Positions 34,282-41,965 of a DNA stretch of 64,000 nucleotides are shown here, in pieces (within the stretch, counting starts at the first letter, position 1; every line of letters begins with the position of its first letter). This DNA comes from Actinomycetota bacterium (GTDB taxonomy: Bacteria; Actinomycetota; Thermoleophilia; Solirubrobacterales; 70-9): assembly GCA_005885405.1 (NCBI GenBank), contig VAYN01000010.1, positions 37,188 through 101,187 on the forward strand. The letters run 5' to 3'. The notes below the pieces were generated by a model. It saw only the letters and a list, made by a program, of their open reading frames with translations, had not been told where the DNA came from and searched no databases. The position numbers and the translations under genes are program-made.

Positions 34282-35490
34282 TCAGCGCGCGAAGAAGCGC
34301 TGCGCGGTCGTGCCGGAGTGGTGCCTGTGGCGCGGGCGACGGTGTTTCCGCACCTTCACGCAGCGCCGCTTTCCTTTCACCAACTTCTTTTTGAAGCCCC
34401 GGCGGCACTTGTGTTTTCTGCGGATCGGCGCCTGCGGGTTCGGCAAGGTCAGGATCGGCGTCACCGCAGGGGTGCCGAAGTTGGCATCTATCCCTTCCGC
34501 CGTGCTGCCGGTCCCGAGCGAGATGACATTGGCGGCGGCGATCGTCGTCTGGTTGTCCCAGAACCGGGTCGGGAAGCCGTCATCGTCTTCGCCCGTGGCG
34601 GCGCTTTCGGGGAAGAATTCCCACATTTCGGGTGAGAAGACGACCTTGTAGGAGCCAGCCGGGAGCGTGCTGATCCTGTAGCCGCCAACTTCGTTCGTCC
34701 AAGTGCAGACGGTCAGGGTGTTGCTGGGGGCGTCGATCGTGCAGACCCGGACCCCATCCATCGGCGTCCCTTTCGCGAGATTGACGACGGTGCCGGTAAT
34801 CGTCGCGCCCGGCTCGAGCTCGGCGTCGATCCCCTCCAGCCATTCCCCTTCGCTCAGCGTGAGGATGTCCGCCTGCGGATACCGGCTCTGGTGATTCCAG
34901 AATTGGTAGGCGAGTTTGCGGCCGCTGAAGCCTGGCCAGAATTCGACTTTGTAGTTGCCGGGGCTGAGACCCCCGATCGAGTAGGTGCCGTCGGCGGCGG
35001 TTTCGCCACAGCGGCCGAAGTTTTCTTCGGCGAGATCGAGCGGGTAAGCGCAGACGTCGATTGCTCCCACCCCAAGCCCGTCTTCGCTGGCGCGGACGGT
35101 GCCGTTGATCGCCGCCGTGCGGTCAAGGTCGGCGTCGATTCCGGCGGCTTTGCCGCCGCTCGGCACCTCGACCGGATCTGCGTCTTCCCAGCTCCGCTTC
35201 CCGTCGAAGTACTCGAACACGTACTGGCTGCCGCCCCAAAACCAGACCCTGTAGTTCGCCGGGTCGAGCCCGCCGATGAAGTAGGTGCCGTCGGTTTCGG
35301 TGTGGGCGCAGGCTTCGACCCCTTCTTCGCTGTCGAAAGGTCCGGCGCAGACTTCCGCCCCCTCGACCGGTTCGCCCGAAGACGCGTCGGTGACGGTCCC
35401 GGTGATCGAGCCGGTGGCGGCGCTGGCGTAAGCGGGAGCGAGAGCCGCCAGGCAGAGGGACACCGTCAGCGCGAGCATCACCATCCGCAC
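34282..35490 (-). CDS. Secreted protein with carboxypeptidase-regulatory-like repeats and a Cys-flanked cationic tail
   Basis: Exported protein of about 402 residues. GTG 35490 gives a signal peptide (MRMVMLALTVSLCLAALAP, cut after AYASA); a TTG 12 codons upstream is possible. Three beta-sandwich repeats follow, each with GxITGTV..., a Cys pair (EVCAGPF...EACAHT; DVCAYPL...GRCGET; RVCTIDA...TVCTWT), then DGTYFIGGLDPANYRVWF-like and a GIDAxL block. The C-terminus is strongly basic and framed by two Cys (HKCRRGFKKKLVKGKRRCVKV, then RRPRHRHH). It is a paralogue of the next gene. A role in cell-surface adhesion or matrix is inferred. Confidence 0.8.
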   Translation of the reverse strand: MRMVMLALTVSLCLAALAPAYASAATGSITGTVTDASSGEPVEGAEVCAGPFDSEEGVEACAHTETDGTYFIGGLDPANYRVWFWGGSQYVFEYFDGKRSWEDADPVEVPSGGKAAGIDADLDRTAAINGTVRASEDGLGVGAIDVCAYPLDLAEENFGRCGETAADGTYSIGGLSPGNYKVEFWPGFSGRKLAYQFWNHQSRYPQADILTLSEGEWLEGIDAELEPGATITGTVVNLAKGTPMDGVRVCTIDAPSNTLTVCTWTNEVGGYRISTLPAGSYKVVFSPEMWEFFPESAATGEDDDGFPTRFWDNQTTIAAANVISLGTGSTAEGIDANFGTPAVTPILTLPNPQAPIRRKHKCRRGFKKKLVKGKRRCVKVRKHRRPRHRHHSGTTAQRFFAR

Positions 35491-35553
35491 CCGGCCGCCA
35501 CCGCTGAATTCAGGCTGAAAACTCAAGCGTCTGAGTATAAGAGTGCGAGGTGG

Positions 35554-36747
35554 CTACCGGCTGTGGCGCCGTCGCTGGTGGCGGGACTTCTTGCGAACGC
35601 AGCGGCGCTTGCCTTTAACCAGCTTGCGATGGAAGCCCTTTTTGCACTTGCGGGGCGGCGCTTTCGGCATCAGAGGAGACAGGAGCAGGGGGACCTGGCC
35701 GGCGGGCTGGAGGGGCGGTTCTAGCTCGTCGACCGAGCGGTCGACGAGCTGGGCGTCGATGCCCGTGATCGTCTGTGGCGGCGCGATCGTCAGCGGCGTG
35801 GCCTCCGCGGCGGAGGGGGCGCCCTGCCACCACTGCTCGACGAAGTTCTCTTCACCGTATGGATCGGGATCCTGCGAGAAGACGACGGCGTACGTGTTCG
35901 CGGGGAGACTCCGAATCGCGTAGTTGCCGCTGGAATCGGTTCGGGCACAACGCTCGGTGTATTCGGGCGGGACTGAGCTCCCCGGCCTCCAGAGGCAAAC
36001 CTCGACACCGCTCAGCAACCGCCCGGTTCCCTCTTCGGTCACCGTCCCCAGGATCTGAGCCCCCGGTTGGAGCACAGCATCGATCCCGGAGACGACCGAC
36101 CCGGCGCTCACCGGGACTTTGGTCGCGTTGCTGAAGACGTCCTCTTCGTCGTAGAACCGCTGGAGGTAGTTGACCTCGTTTTCGCCATCGAAGGTGACCC
36201 GGTATTCGCCGCTCGGCAGATCGTTGGTTTCGTAATCGCCGTTTGAATCGGCGCGGTGACAGTTGCCGAAGAAGACGGGGTCGAAGGCTTCAACGCAGAC
36301 CCAGACTCCCGCCGCCGGGCCAAGAGTCGTCCCGTCAGAAGCGGTCCCGGTAATTACGCCGCCCTCTTCTAGTTCGGCGTCGATGCCGGTCGCGTCCTCG
36401 GCGTCGCCGACCGTGACCAGATCGCCGGGATAAATCTGATCTCCCCCGTACCACTCCTGCACGTAGTTGAGCTCCTGCGGCCAAGCCGAGAAGCGGAGGG
36501 AATAGGAGGCGGCGGGCAGGTCTTGGAGTGAATAGGCGCCGCTTGAGTCCGTTTCTGCGCAGCCGCCTTCGAAGGTGAACGGTTCCGGTTCCGCACAGAC
36601 CTGAATGCCCTCGATGCCAGCGTCCGTACCTTCCTCAGTCACCGTCCCGGAGATCGAACTCGCGGCAGCCAGAGCCGGCGCCAGCGCCGCAATCGCCAGC
36701 CAAACGGCGACGCAGCCGAACAGCTTTCTTGCCTGCACGATCTCCAC
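35554..36747 (-). CDS. Paralogous secreted protein with carboxypeptidase-regulatory-like repeats and cationic Cys tail
   Basis: A 397-residue exported protein. Signal peptide LFGCVAVWLAIAALAPALAAA leads to three repeats (SISGTVTEEGTDAGIEG, ITGTASDGTTLGPAAG, ILGTVTEEGTGRLLSG), each with paired Cys (QVCAEPEPFTFEGGCAET; WVCVEAFDPVFFGNCHRA; EVCLWRPGSSVPPEYTERCART) and GxYxxxxLPxxxYxVxF ends. The tail RKCKKGFHRKLVKGKRRCVR followed by KKSRHQRRRHSR repeats the motif of its neighbour. The tandem pair, 27-60 nt apart, suggests duplication and joint export. Confidence 0.8.
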   Translation of the reverse strand: MEIVQARKLFGCVAVWLAIAALAPALAAASSISGTVTEEGTDAGIEGIQVCAEPEPFTFEGGCAETDSSGAYSLQDLPAASYSLRFSAWPQELNYVQEWYGGDQIYPGDLVTVGDAEDATGIDAELEEGGVITGTASDGTTLGPAAGVWVCVEAFDPVFFGNCHRADSNGDYETNDLPSGEYRVTFDGENEVNYLQRFYDEEDVFSNATKVPVSAGSVVSGIDAVLQPGAQILGTVTEEGTGRLLSGVEVCLWRPGSSVPPEYTERCARTDSSGNYAIRSLPANTYAVVFSQDPDPYGEENFVEQWWQGAPSAAEATPLTIAPPQTITGIDAQLVDRSVDELEPPLQPAGQVPLLLSPLMPKAPPRKCKKGFHRKLVKGKRRCVRKKSRHQRRRHSR

Positions 36748-36821
36748 TCTTTGCTCTCCCCTTCGCTGTGTTCTCGGGCTAAGTCAACTGGTTAACCCGG
36801 ATGATGCTGGTTCGGAGCGGA

Positions 36822-37340
36822 TCAGGCTTCCAGCGCCTCGACCAGGGACCCGGCGTCGTAGGCGCCAAAGAAGCGCTTGCCGTTGACGAAGAAGGTCGGG
36901 GTGCCGGTGGCGCCGCTTGCCTCCGCCGAGGCGATGTCGCGGGCGATGCGGTCGCGATGGGCCCCGGACTCGATCTCGGCCGTAACGCGGTCGACGTCGA
37001 GGCCGAGGTCACGCGCCACCTCTAGCATCGTCTCCCGCGAGAGTTTCGGCTGGTTCGCGTAGAGGGCGTCGTGGTACTCCCAGAAGCTGCCCTGGGCGGC
37101 CGCCGCCTCGCTCGCTTCGGCGGCCAGGGGCGCCAGCGGGTGGCGCTCGGGGATCGGCAGGTGGCGGAAGCCGAAGAGGAGCTGGTCGCCGAGCCTCTCG
37201 CGCACGCGACGCAAAACTGACTGGGCGCCGAGGCAGAAGGGGCACTGGAAGTCGCCGAACATCACCAGCTGCAGCGGCGCTCCACGCTCGCCTCGCGTGT
37301 GGTCGATGTCCTCCAGCGGCGGTGAGAGCAGTTCGTCCAC
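36822..37340 (-). CDS. DsbA-family thioredoxin-like protein
   Basis: A 172-residue thioredoxin fold with the helical insertion of DsbA. Active site CPFC in VMFGDFQCPFCLGAQ and cis-Pro loop TGTPTFFVNG are present. From GTG 37340 there is no signal peptide, so it is either cytosolic or anchored otherwise; longer in-frame starts overlap the divergent antiporter gene and look non-coding. The family includes 2-hydroxychromene isomerase-like and DSBA oxidoreductases. It shares a 17-nt divergent gap with the Na+/H+ antiporter gene. Confidence 0.83.
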   Translation of the reverse strand: MDELLSPPLEDIDHTRGERGAPLQLVMFGDFQCPFCLGAQSVLRRVRERLGDQLLFGFRHLPIPERHPLAPLAAEASEAAAAQGSFWEYHDALYANQPKLSRETMLEVARDLGLDVDRVTAEIESGAHRDRIARDIASAEASGATGTPTFFVNGKRFFGAYDAGSLVEALEA

Positions 37341-37357
37341 GTCGCCCTTGATGTTAT

Positions 37358-38902
37358 GTGCGCGTGCACGACATCGAGTCGATCCTCGTTCTCGTCCTCG
37401 CCGCGACCCTGCTCGTCCGCCTCGCCGACCTCGGCAAGGTGCCGGCACCGATCGCCCTCGTCCTCGGTGGTCTCGCGATCGCCTTCATCCCCGGCCTCCC
37501 CAGCGTCGAACTTGAGCCGGACACGATCTTCCTCGTCTTCCTGCCGCCGCTCGTCTACGCCGCCGGCTGGCGCACCTCGCCGCTGGAGCTGCGGGCGGTG
37601 ATGCGGCCGCTGGCCCTGCTTTCGGTTGGCCTCGTCTTCATCACCGCCGGCGTCGTCGCCCTCGTCGCCCACGAACTGGTCCCGGATCTGAGCTGGGCCG
37701 AGGCGGCGATTCTCGGCGCCATCCTCGCCCCCACCGACACCGTCGCCGCGACCTCGATCTTCCGCCGCCTCGGCGCCCCCGAGCGGGTGCGACTGCTGGT
37801 CGAAGGCGAGTCAATGATCAACGACGGTACCGCCCTCGTCCTCTACCGGATCGCCGTCGGGGTCGCAACCGGCAGCGCCTTCAGCTTCGGCGGCTCGGCG
37901 CTCGAGTTCGTCGGCGTCGCCGCCGGCGGCATCCTCGCCGGCCTCGCCGTGGGCGTCCTCTCCGACCTCGTCGTCCGCCGTCTCAGCGACAACGACGTCT
38001 CGATCATGCTGACGCTCCTCACTGCCTACGCCGCCTACATCGGCGCCGAGGAGCTGCACGTCTCCGGCATCCTCGCCGCCGTCGTCGCCGGGGTCTACGC
38101 CGGCTACCGCTCCCCTCAATCGCTCGACGCCGACATCCGCCTCAACGCCGTCGCCTTCTGGCAGGTCCTCGTCTTCGGCCTCGAGATCACCCTCTTCATC
38201 CTCCTCGGCCTGCAACTGCCCGACATCGTCGACACGCTCGAAGCGAGCTCGTCAGGGATCGGCGAGCTGCTGCTGCCCGCCGCGGCGATCGCGGCCGCCT
38301 CCCTCGCCGCCCGCCTCGCCTTCGTCTTCGCCCTGCGCGGCGACGCCGGTGACACCCTCGGCGAGCGCTTCGCGGTCGGCTGGAGCGGGATGCGCGGTGC
38401 CGTCTCCCTCGCCGCGGCGCTGGCGGTGCCGCTCAGCGTCGACGCCCGCCCCCAGATCATCTTCCTCACCTTCGCCCTGATCCTGATCACGATCGTCGGC
38501 CAGGGCCTCTCGCTCCCCTACATCGTCCGCGCCCTCAAGCTCGAGCACCCGCGCCGCTGGTCCGACGAAGAGGCCGTGGCGCGAATGGAGGCAGCCCAGT
38601 CAGCCCTCGACCGCCTCGACGAAATGGAGAAAGACGGCCGCGCCAACGAGTCGCAGCTGAAGCGCCTCCGCGACCTCTACCGCGCCCGCTTTCGCATGTG
38701 CCAGGCGGTCCTGGGCGGCGAGGACCCCGAGGTAGCAGCCCGCGAGCAGAAGCTCGCCGACTACGGCCTCCTCCGCCGCGAGCTGATCGGCATCGAGCGA
38801 GAGGAACTCCTCTCCCTGAGAAGCGCCGGCCGTCTGCGCCACGAAACCCTCCGGATGATCGAGCGCGATCTGGACCTGGAGGAGGCCCGGATTCGGGCCT
38901 GA
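37358..38902 (+). CDS. CPA1-family Na+/H+ antiporter
   Basis: A 514-residue cation/proton antiporter. About twelve membrane helices run to residue 400 (ILVLVLAATLLVRLADLG through FALILITIVGQGLSLPYIV). Family motifs are LVFLPPLVYAAGWRTS, AAILGAILAPTDTVAATSIF and the ND motif GESMINDGTALVLY that binds the ion. The last 110 residues form a soluble helical tail (DEEAVARMEAAQSALDRL, RDLYRARFRMCQAVLGGE). Start is GTG 37358, with a second GTG two codons later. A hairpin sits at the stop. Confidence 0.92.
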   Translation: MRVHDIESILVLVLAATLLVRLADLGKVPAPIALVLGGLAIAFIPGLPSVELEPDTIFLVFLPPLVYAAGWRTSPLELRAVMRPLALLSVGLVFITAGVVALVAHELVPDLSWAEAAILGAILAPTDTVAATSIFRRLGAPERVRLLVEGESMINDGTALVLYRIAVGVATGSAFSFGGSALEFVGVAAGGILAGLAVGVLSDLVVRRLSDNDVSIMLTLLTAYAAYIGAEELHVSGILAAVVAGVYAGYRSPQSLDADIRLNAVAFWQVLVFGLEITLFILLGLQLPDIVDTLEASSSGIGELLLPAAAIAAASLAARLAFVFALRGDAGDTLGERFAVGWSGMRGAVSLAAALAVPLSVDARPQIIFLTFALILITIVGQGLSLPYIVRALKLEHPRRWSDEEAVARMEAAQSALDRLDEMEKDGRANESQLKRLRDLYRARFRMCQAVLGGEDPEVAAREQKLADYGLLRRELIGIEREELLSLRSAGRLRHETLRMIERDLDLEEARIRA

Positions 38903-38943
38903 GCCTGTTGCAGGAGGGGACGGGGGTACCCCTTCCCCTCTCC
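38883..38943. terminator. Bidirectional terminator between antiporter and hydrolase genes
   Basis: AGGCCCG (38883-38889) pairs with CGGGCCT (38894-38900) over the antiporter stop. A G/C palindrome follows at 38913-38943, with left arm GGAGGGGACGGGG and right arm CCCCTTCCCCTCTCC around GTA. Both transcripts (rightward antiporter, leftward hydrolase) end here. Its arm belongs to the GGAGGG..CG.GGGT..CCCC family seen at 49633 and 60025. Confidence 0.6.
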
Positions 38944-38952
38944 ACCGACCGG

Positions 38953-39819
38953 CTAAGCGAGGAACTCCTGTGCTCTTTCGGCAACCAGCTCCGGGCGCTC
39001 GTCGACGATGAAATGGCCGGTGTCTGGAACCAGCTCGACTCGCATCTGAGGGGCGTGGCGCTGGTAGCCCGCCAGCATCGAGGGACGGAGGACGAAGTCG
39101 TCTTCGCCGAAGACCATCAGGGTCGGGACCTCGAGATGGGCCTTGGCGTAGCGGCCTTTGGCCATCGCCGGAGCCTCGCGCCAGTTGAAAGTCCGGTACA
39201 TGTGGACGCCGGCCATCGAGCGGGCGGGCTCGGCGAGGTTGTCGGCGAAGACCGCCAGCTCCTCCTCGCTCCAGACCGATTTCACCGTCGAGCCGCCGAC
39301 GAGGACTTTGCGGATGAACTGGCCGCCGCGGTGGAGCCGGTAGCCGAGGATCGGCGCCAGTGCCAGCTGCTGGTAGAAGAAGCGCCAGGCGTGGCCGACG
39401 ACGGCACGGGTCCTGACCCAGGGCGGGACGATGTTGAGGACGAGGAAGCGGTCGACCCGCTCGGGCTTCCGCAGTGCCATCAGGAAGCCGATCCAGCCGC
39501 CCCAGTCGTGGCCGACCAGCTTCACCCGCTCGATCCCCAGCGCGTCGAGGACGGCGAAGACGTCGTCGGCCATGTTCTCCTTCTCGTAGCCCTCGTCGGG
39601 GGCGTCTGACCAGCCGAAACCGCGCAGGTCGAGCGCCAGCACTCGGTGCCGGCCGGCGAGGGCCGGCATCAGGTGCCGCCACTCGTACCAGTGCTGGGGC
39701 CAGCCGTGGAGGCAGAGGACGACGTCCTCTCCCGACCCCGCTTCGGCGTAGTGGAAGCGCAGGCCGCGGGCCTCAACCCAGTGGTGGGTGACGCCTTCTA
39801 TCTCGGGTGGCTGGCTCAC
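38953..39819 (-). CDS. Alpha/beta-fold hydrolase, epoxide hydrolase-like
   Basis: A 288-residue hydrolase. Oxyanion motif HGWPQHWYEWRHLMP, nucleophile Asp in VGHDWGGWIGFLMAL (the epoxide hydrolase/haloalkane dehalogenase form), a cap domain around residues 135-205, acid in MVFGEDDFVL and catalytic His in VPDTGHFIVDE. The Asp nucleophile with HGWP argues for an epoxide hydrolase; ring-opening substrate unknown. Start ATG at 39819. Confidence 0.87.
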   Translation of the reverse strand: MSQPPEIEGVTHHWVEARGLRFHYAEAGSGEDVVLCLHGWPQHWYEWRHLMPALAGRHRVLALDLRGFGWSDAPDEGYEKENMADDVFAVLDALGIERVKLVGHDWGGWIGFLMALRKPERVDRFLVLNIVPPWVRTRAVVGHAWRFFYQQLALAPILGYRLHRGGQFIRKVLVGGSTVKSVWSEEELAVFADNLAEPARSMAGVHMYRTFNWREAPAMAKGRYAKAHLEVPTLMVFGEDDFVLRPSMLAGYQRHAPQMRVELVPDTGHFIVDERPELVAERAQEFLA

Positions 39820-39860
39820 CAGCCAAACAGGCTATTGATCGCCGCGGGGAGGTGGCTGAG

Positions 39861-39914
39861 GGGGCAAGGCGACCGGCGGCGCGCCGGGAAGTCGCGCCAG
39901 TCGCCTGCCCCCCT
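39861..39914. terminator. Hairpin downstream of thrC
   Basis: GGGGGCAAGGCGAC (39861-39874) pairs with GTCGCCTGCCCCCC (39901-39914) over 13 bp with a bulged A. The loop contains a further self-complementary CGGCGCGCCG. It starts 6 nt beyond the leftward thrC stop, consistent with an intrinsic-like terminator, though no U tract is present. Confidence 0.6.
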
Positions 39915-39919
39915 TCCGC

Positions 39920-41239
39920 TCAGCGCAGCGCGGCCGTCGCTGCTGCCTGGCGAAAGTCGTTGAGGATCTCCTCCATCGCCCCGGCCTCGCAGGGAACCAT
40001 TTCCGGCCAGCTCTTCTCCGGATGCTCCTGCAAGGTCTTCAGCCCGTTGCCGCTGATCACGGCGACGACGGTCTCGTCCGGGGCGATCTTGCCTTCCTGG
40101 GCGAGCCGCGCCGTGCAGGCGATCGTCGTCCCGCCCGCCGGCTCGGTGAGGATGCCCTCGGTCTCGCCGAGCAGGTCGATCGCGCCGAAGATCTCCTCGT
40201 CGGAAGCCGTGGCGCCGGAGCCGCCGCGCGAGACCACCGCGTCGACGACGAGGGCGCCGTCGCCAGGCGCCCCGATCGCGATCGAGTGCGCGGCCGTCTC
40301 CGGCGTCTGCGCCTCGATCGCCGCGCCGCCGGCCGTGATCGCGGTCGAGATCGGCGAGCAGCCACTCGCCTGGGCGATGTTGATCTTCGAGCCGGCAGTC
40401 TCGGCGAGACCGACCGTCTCCATCTCGACCAGCCCCTTGTGGACGCGCGAGGAGAGGGTGCCGCCGGCGGCCGGGATGACGAAGTGGTCCGGCGCCTGCC
40501 AGCCCATCTCCTCGACGACCTCGAAGGCCATCGTCTTCGCTCCCTCGGCGTAGAACGGCCGCAGGGTGATGTTGGCGAACTCCATCCCCGTCGCCAGCGC
40601 CAGCTCGCGGCAGGCGCGATTGGCCCCGTCGTAGTTGGCGTCGAGCTGGATCACCTGCGCGCCCATCGCCCGGCAGGCCTTCGCCTTGCCCTTCTCCATG
40701 TTGCCCGGGTAGAAGATGTAGGGCGTCGCCCCGGCCTGGGCCGCCAGCGCCGCCACCGCGGTGCCGACGTTGCCGGTCGAGACGCAGCCGACCTCGTTCT
40801 TGCCGAGCTCGAGCAGGCGCGCGATCGCCATCCCCACGACCCGGTCCTTGTAGGAGAGCGAGGGGCGGTTGGTCGAGTCGTCCTTGATGTAGAGCTTGCT
40901 GAGGCCGAGCTCGGCGCCGAGCCGCTCGGCGTGGATCAGCGGCGTTTTGCCGGCGAACTGGCCGACCCGCTCCTGGGCGCGGCGGTTGAGGATCGGCAAG
41001 AGCTCCTCAAAGCGCCAGATGTTCCACGGACGCTCCGCGGCCGGGCGCTCGGCGATCCGCTGCTTGGCGAGGTCGTAGTCGTAGTCGACGTCGAGCCCTT
41101 CGCCGCAGGCGGGGCACTTGAAGGCTTTGTCGAGAAGCGGCGTCCGGTAGCCGCACTCGCGGCAGGTGAGTTCGGTGGCACAGGAGCGGGTCCGGAGCCC
41201 GTAGGGCTCGGTGAGATGCGGATCTACCGCGTCACTCAT
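39920..41239 (-). CDS. thrC: Threonine synthase with N-terminal zinc ribbon
   Basis: PLP-dependent conversion of O-phosphohomoserine to threonine. The 439 residues include a rubredoxin-like zinc ribbon (TCRECGYRTPLLDKAFKCPACG), the PLP Lys in NRPSLSYKDRVVGMA, the SxGN motif CVSTGNVGTAVAALAAQAG and the glycine-rich phosphate loop VIPAAGGTLSSRVHKG. ATG 41239 has a good GGAGGA upstream; the longer open frame is excluded. The zinc ribbon form is common in actinobacteria. The tail EHPEKSWPEMVPCE is short of a regulatory ACT domain. Confidence 0.92.
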   Translation of the reverse strand: MSDAVDPHLTEPYGLRTRSCATELTCRECGYRTPLLDKAFKCPACGEGLDVDYDYDLAKQRIAERPAAERPWNIWRFEELLPILNRRAQERVGQFAGKTPLIHAERLGAELGLSKLYIKDDSTNRPSLSYKDRVVGMAIARLLELGKNEVGCVSTGNVGTAVAALAAQAGATPYIFYPGNMEKGKAKACRAMGAQVIQLDANYDGANRACRELALATGMEFANITLRPFYAEGAKTMAFEVVEEMGWQAPDHFVIPAAGGTLSSRVHKGLVEMETVGLAETAGSKINIAQASGCSPISTAITAGGAAIEAQTPETAAHSIAIGAPGDGALVVDAVVSRGGSGATASDEEIFGAIDLLGETEGILTEPAGGTTIACTARLAQEGKIAPDETVVAVISGNGLKTLQEHPEKSWPEMVPCEAGAMEEILNDFRQAAATAALR

Positions 41240-41289
41240 GACTCCTCCTTTGCCGCCGATCGCTCGGCGCTGTTCCGGTTGGTCGCACG

Positions 41290-41318
41290 GGTATAACACA
41301 CCGTGGGCCACTGCTCAA
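41290..41318 (-). promoter_or_regulatory. Predicted sigma-70-like promoter of thrC
   Basis: On the reverse strand, TTGAGC (41318-41313) is followed after 17 nt by TATACC (41295-41290), close to the TTGACA-N17-TATAAT consensus. It lies about 50 nt upstream of the thrC start. This is a pattern match by eye; the second half overlaps an AT-rich patch rare in this genome. Confidence 0.45.
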
Positions 41319-41454
41319 CGGTTTCTGCGCAAAGCCTGCGAGAGATTCCTTCCGCATTCACTTCCAGCAAGGTAGCGGAACCTGTGGCGGGCGCAAGCCA
41401 GATGAATGCCCTTGTCTGTAGAGGTTCTGTCAGCGGTTGAGAGGATCGCGAGCA

Positions 41455-41715
41455 ATGACTCCGCAGGAGCGCTTCGCGATCAACCTCCGTAAGGCCCGCA
41501 GCGAGGCCGGCGTCTCCCAGGAAGAGCTGGGCTACCTTTGCGATCTCCATCGCACCGAGGTGTCGCTGCTCGAGCGGGCCGGGCGCGAGCCGCGCCTGGC
41601 CACGATCGTCAAGCTTGCCGGCGCCCTGAAGACGACGCCCAGCGCCCTCTGCGACGGCATCTCCTGGCTGCCGAAAGCCCGTCGCTTCGACGTCAAGAAG
41701 CCCCCACGGGGCTAA
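41455..41715 (+). CDS. XRE-family helix-turn-helix regulator
   Basis: An 86-residue DNA-binding protein. The HTH covers about residues 8-62: RFAINLRKARSEAGVSQEELGYLCDLHRTEVSLLERAGREPRLATIVKLAGAL, with the recognition helix at LHRTEVSLLERA. It has no sensor domain and ends in a basic KARRFDVKKPPRG tail. It is divergent from thrC across 215 nt and precedes a structured non-coding stretch. Targets unknown; autoregulation would be normal. Confidence 0.85.
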   Translation: MTPQERFAINLRKARSEAGVSQEELGYLCDLHRTEVSLLERAGREPRLATIVKLAGALKTTPSALCDGISWLPKARRFDVKKPPRG

Positions 41716-41748
41716 CCCTGCCGCCCCGGTACCCCTGAGAAGAAAGAA

Positions 41749-41883
41749 GTGAAGGGAGGCGGGGCGACGTCGGCCGAGCCGACGTGACCAGGATCCGTCA
41801 TGACGATTGATCCTGGCTCAGGATTGGTCCTCCTTTGCCACCCCAAGGCGGTTTCCCAGATCCGAGAGCCCCGCCTCCTTCAC
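41749..41883. ncRNA. Candidate structured RNA with a 16-bp closing stem
   Basis: GTGAAGGGAGGCGGGGC (41749-41765) pairs with GCCCCGCCTCCTTCAC (41868-41883) with one bulged G. Inside lie a perfect 8-bp hairpin ACGTCGGC-CGA-GCCGACGT (41767-41785), an 8-bp stem CCAGGATC/GATCCTGG (41788-41816) capped by CGTCATGACG, and a smaller GCC/GGC hairpin. The segment TTGATCCTGGCTCAGGA (41807-41823) equals the start of 16S rRNA. No long ORF covers it. Strand is uncertain: it could follow the XRE gene or be the 3' UTR of the leftward synthetase gene. No known RNA family is recognised. Confidence 0.45.
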
Positions 41884-41910
41884 CGGTTGATCGCCCGGCA
41901 GGTGCATTCA

Positions 41911-41960
41911 TAACAGACCTGAATCCAGCAATCAAGGGGTTTTGCTTAATGGACCTGAAT
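41911..41960. repeat. Two 14-nt direct repeats near the leuS-like 3' end
   Basis: TAACAGACCTGAAT (41911-41924) and TAATGGACCTGAAT (41947-41960) match at 12 of 14 positions with a 36-nt period. They lie in an unusually AT-rich stretch that ends at the leuS-like stop codon. They could be operator half-sites or remnants of a duplication. Confidence 0.35.
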
Positions 41961-41965
41961 TTTGT

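Noticed and set aside
41749..41883. Resemblance of the reverse strand to a c-di-AMP (ydaO) riboswitch (GGGAAACC, TTGGGGTG)
   Set aside because: The order and spacing of the conserved blocks do not match the family, no gene lies properly downstream on that strand, and the closing stem differs.
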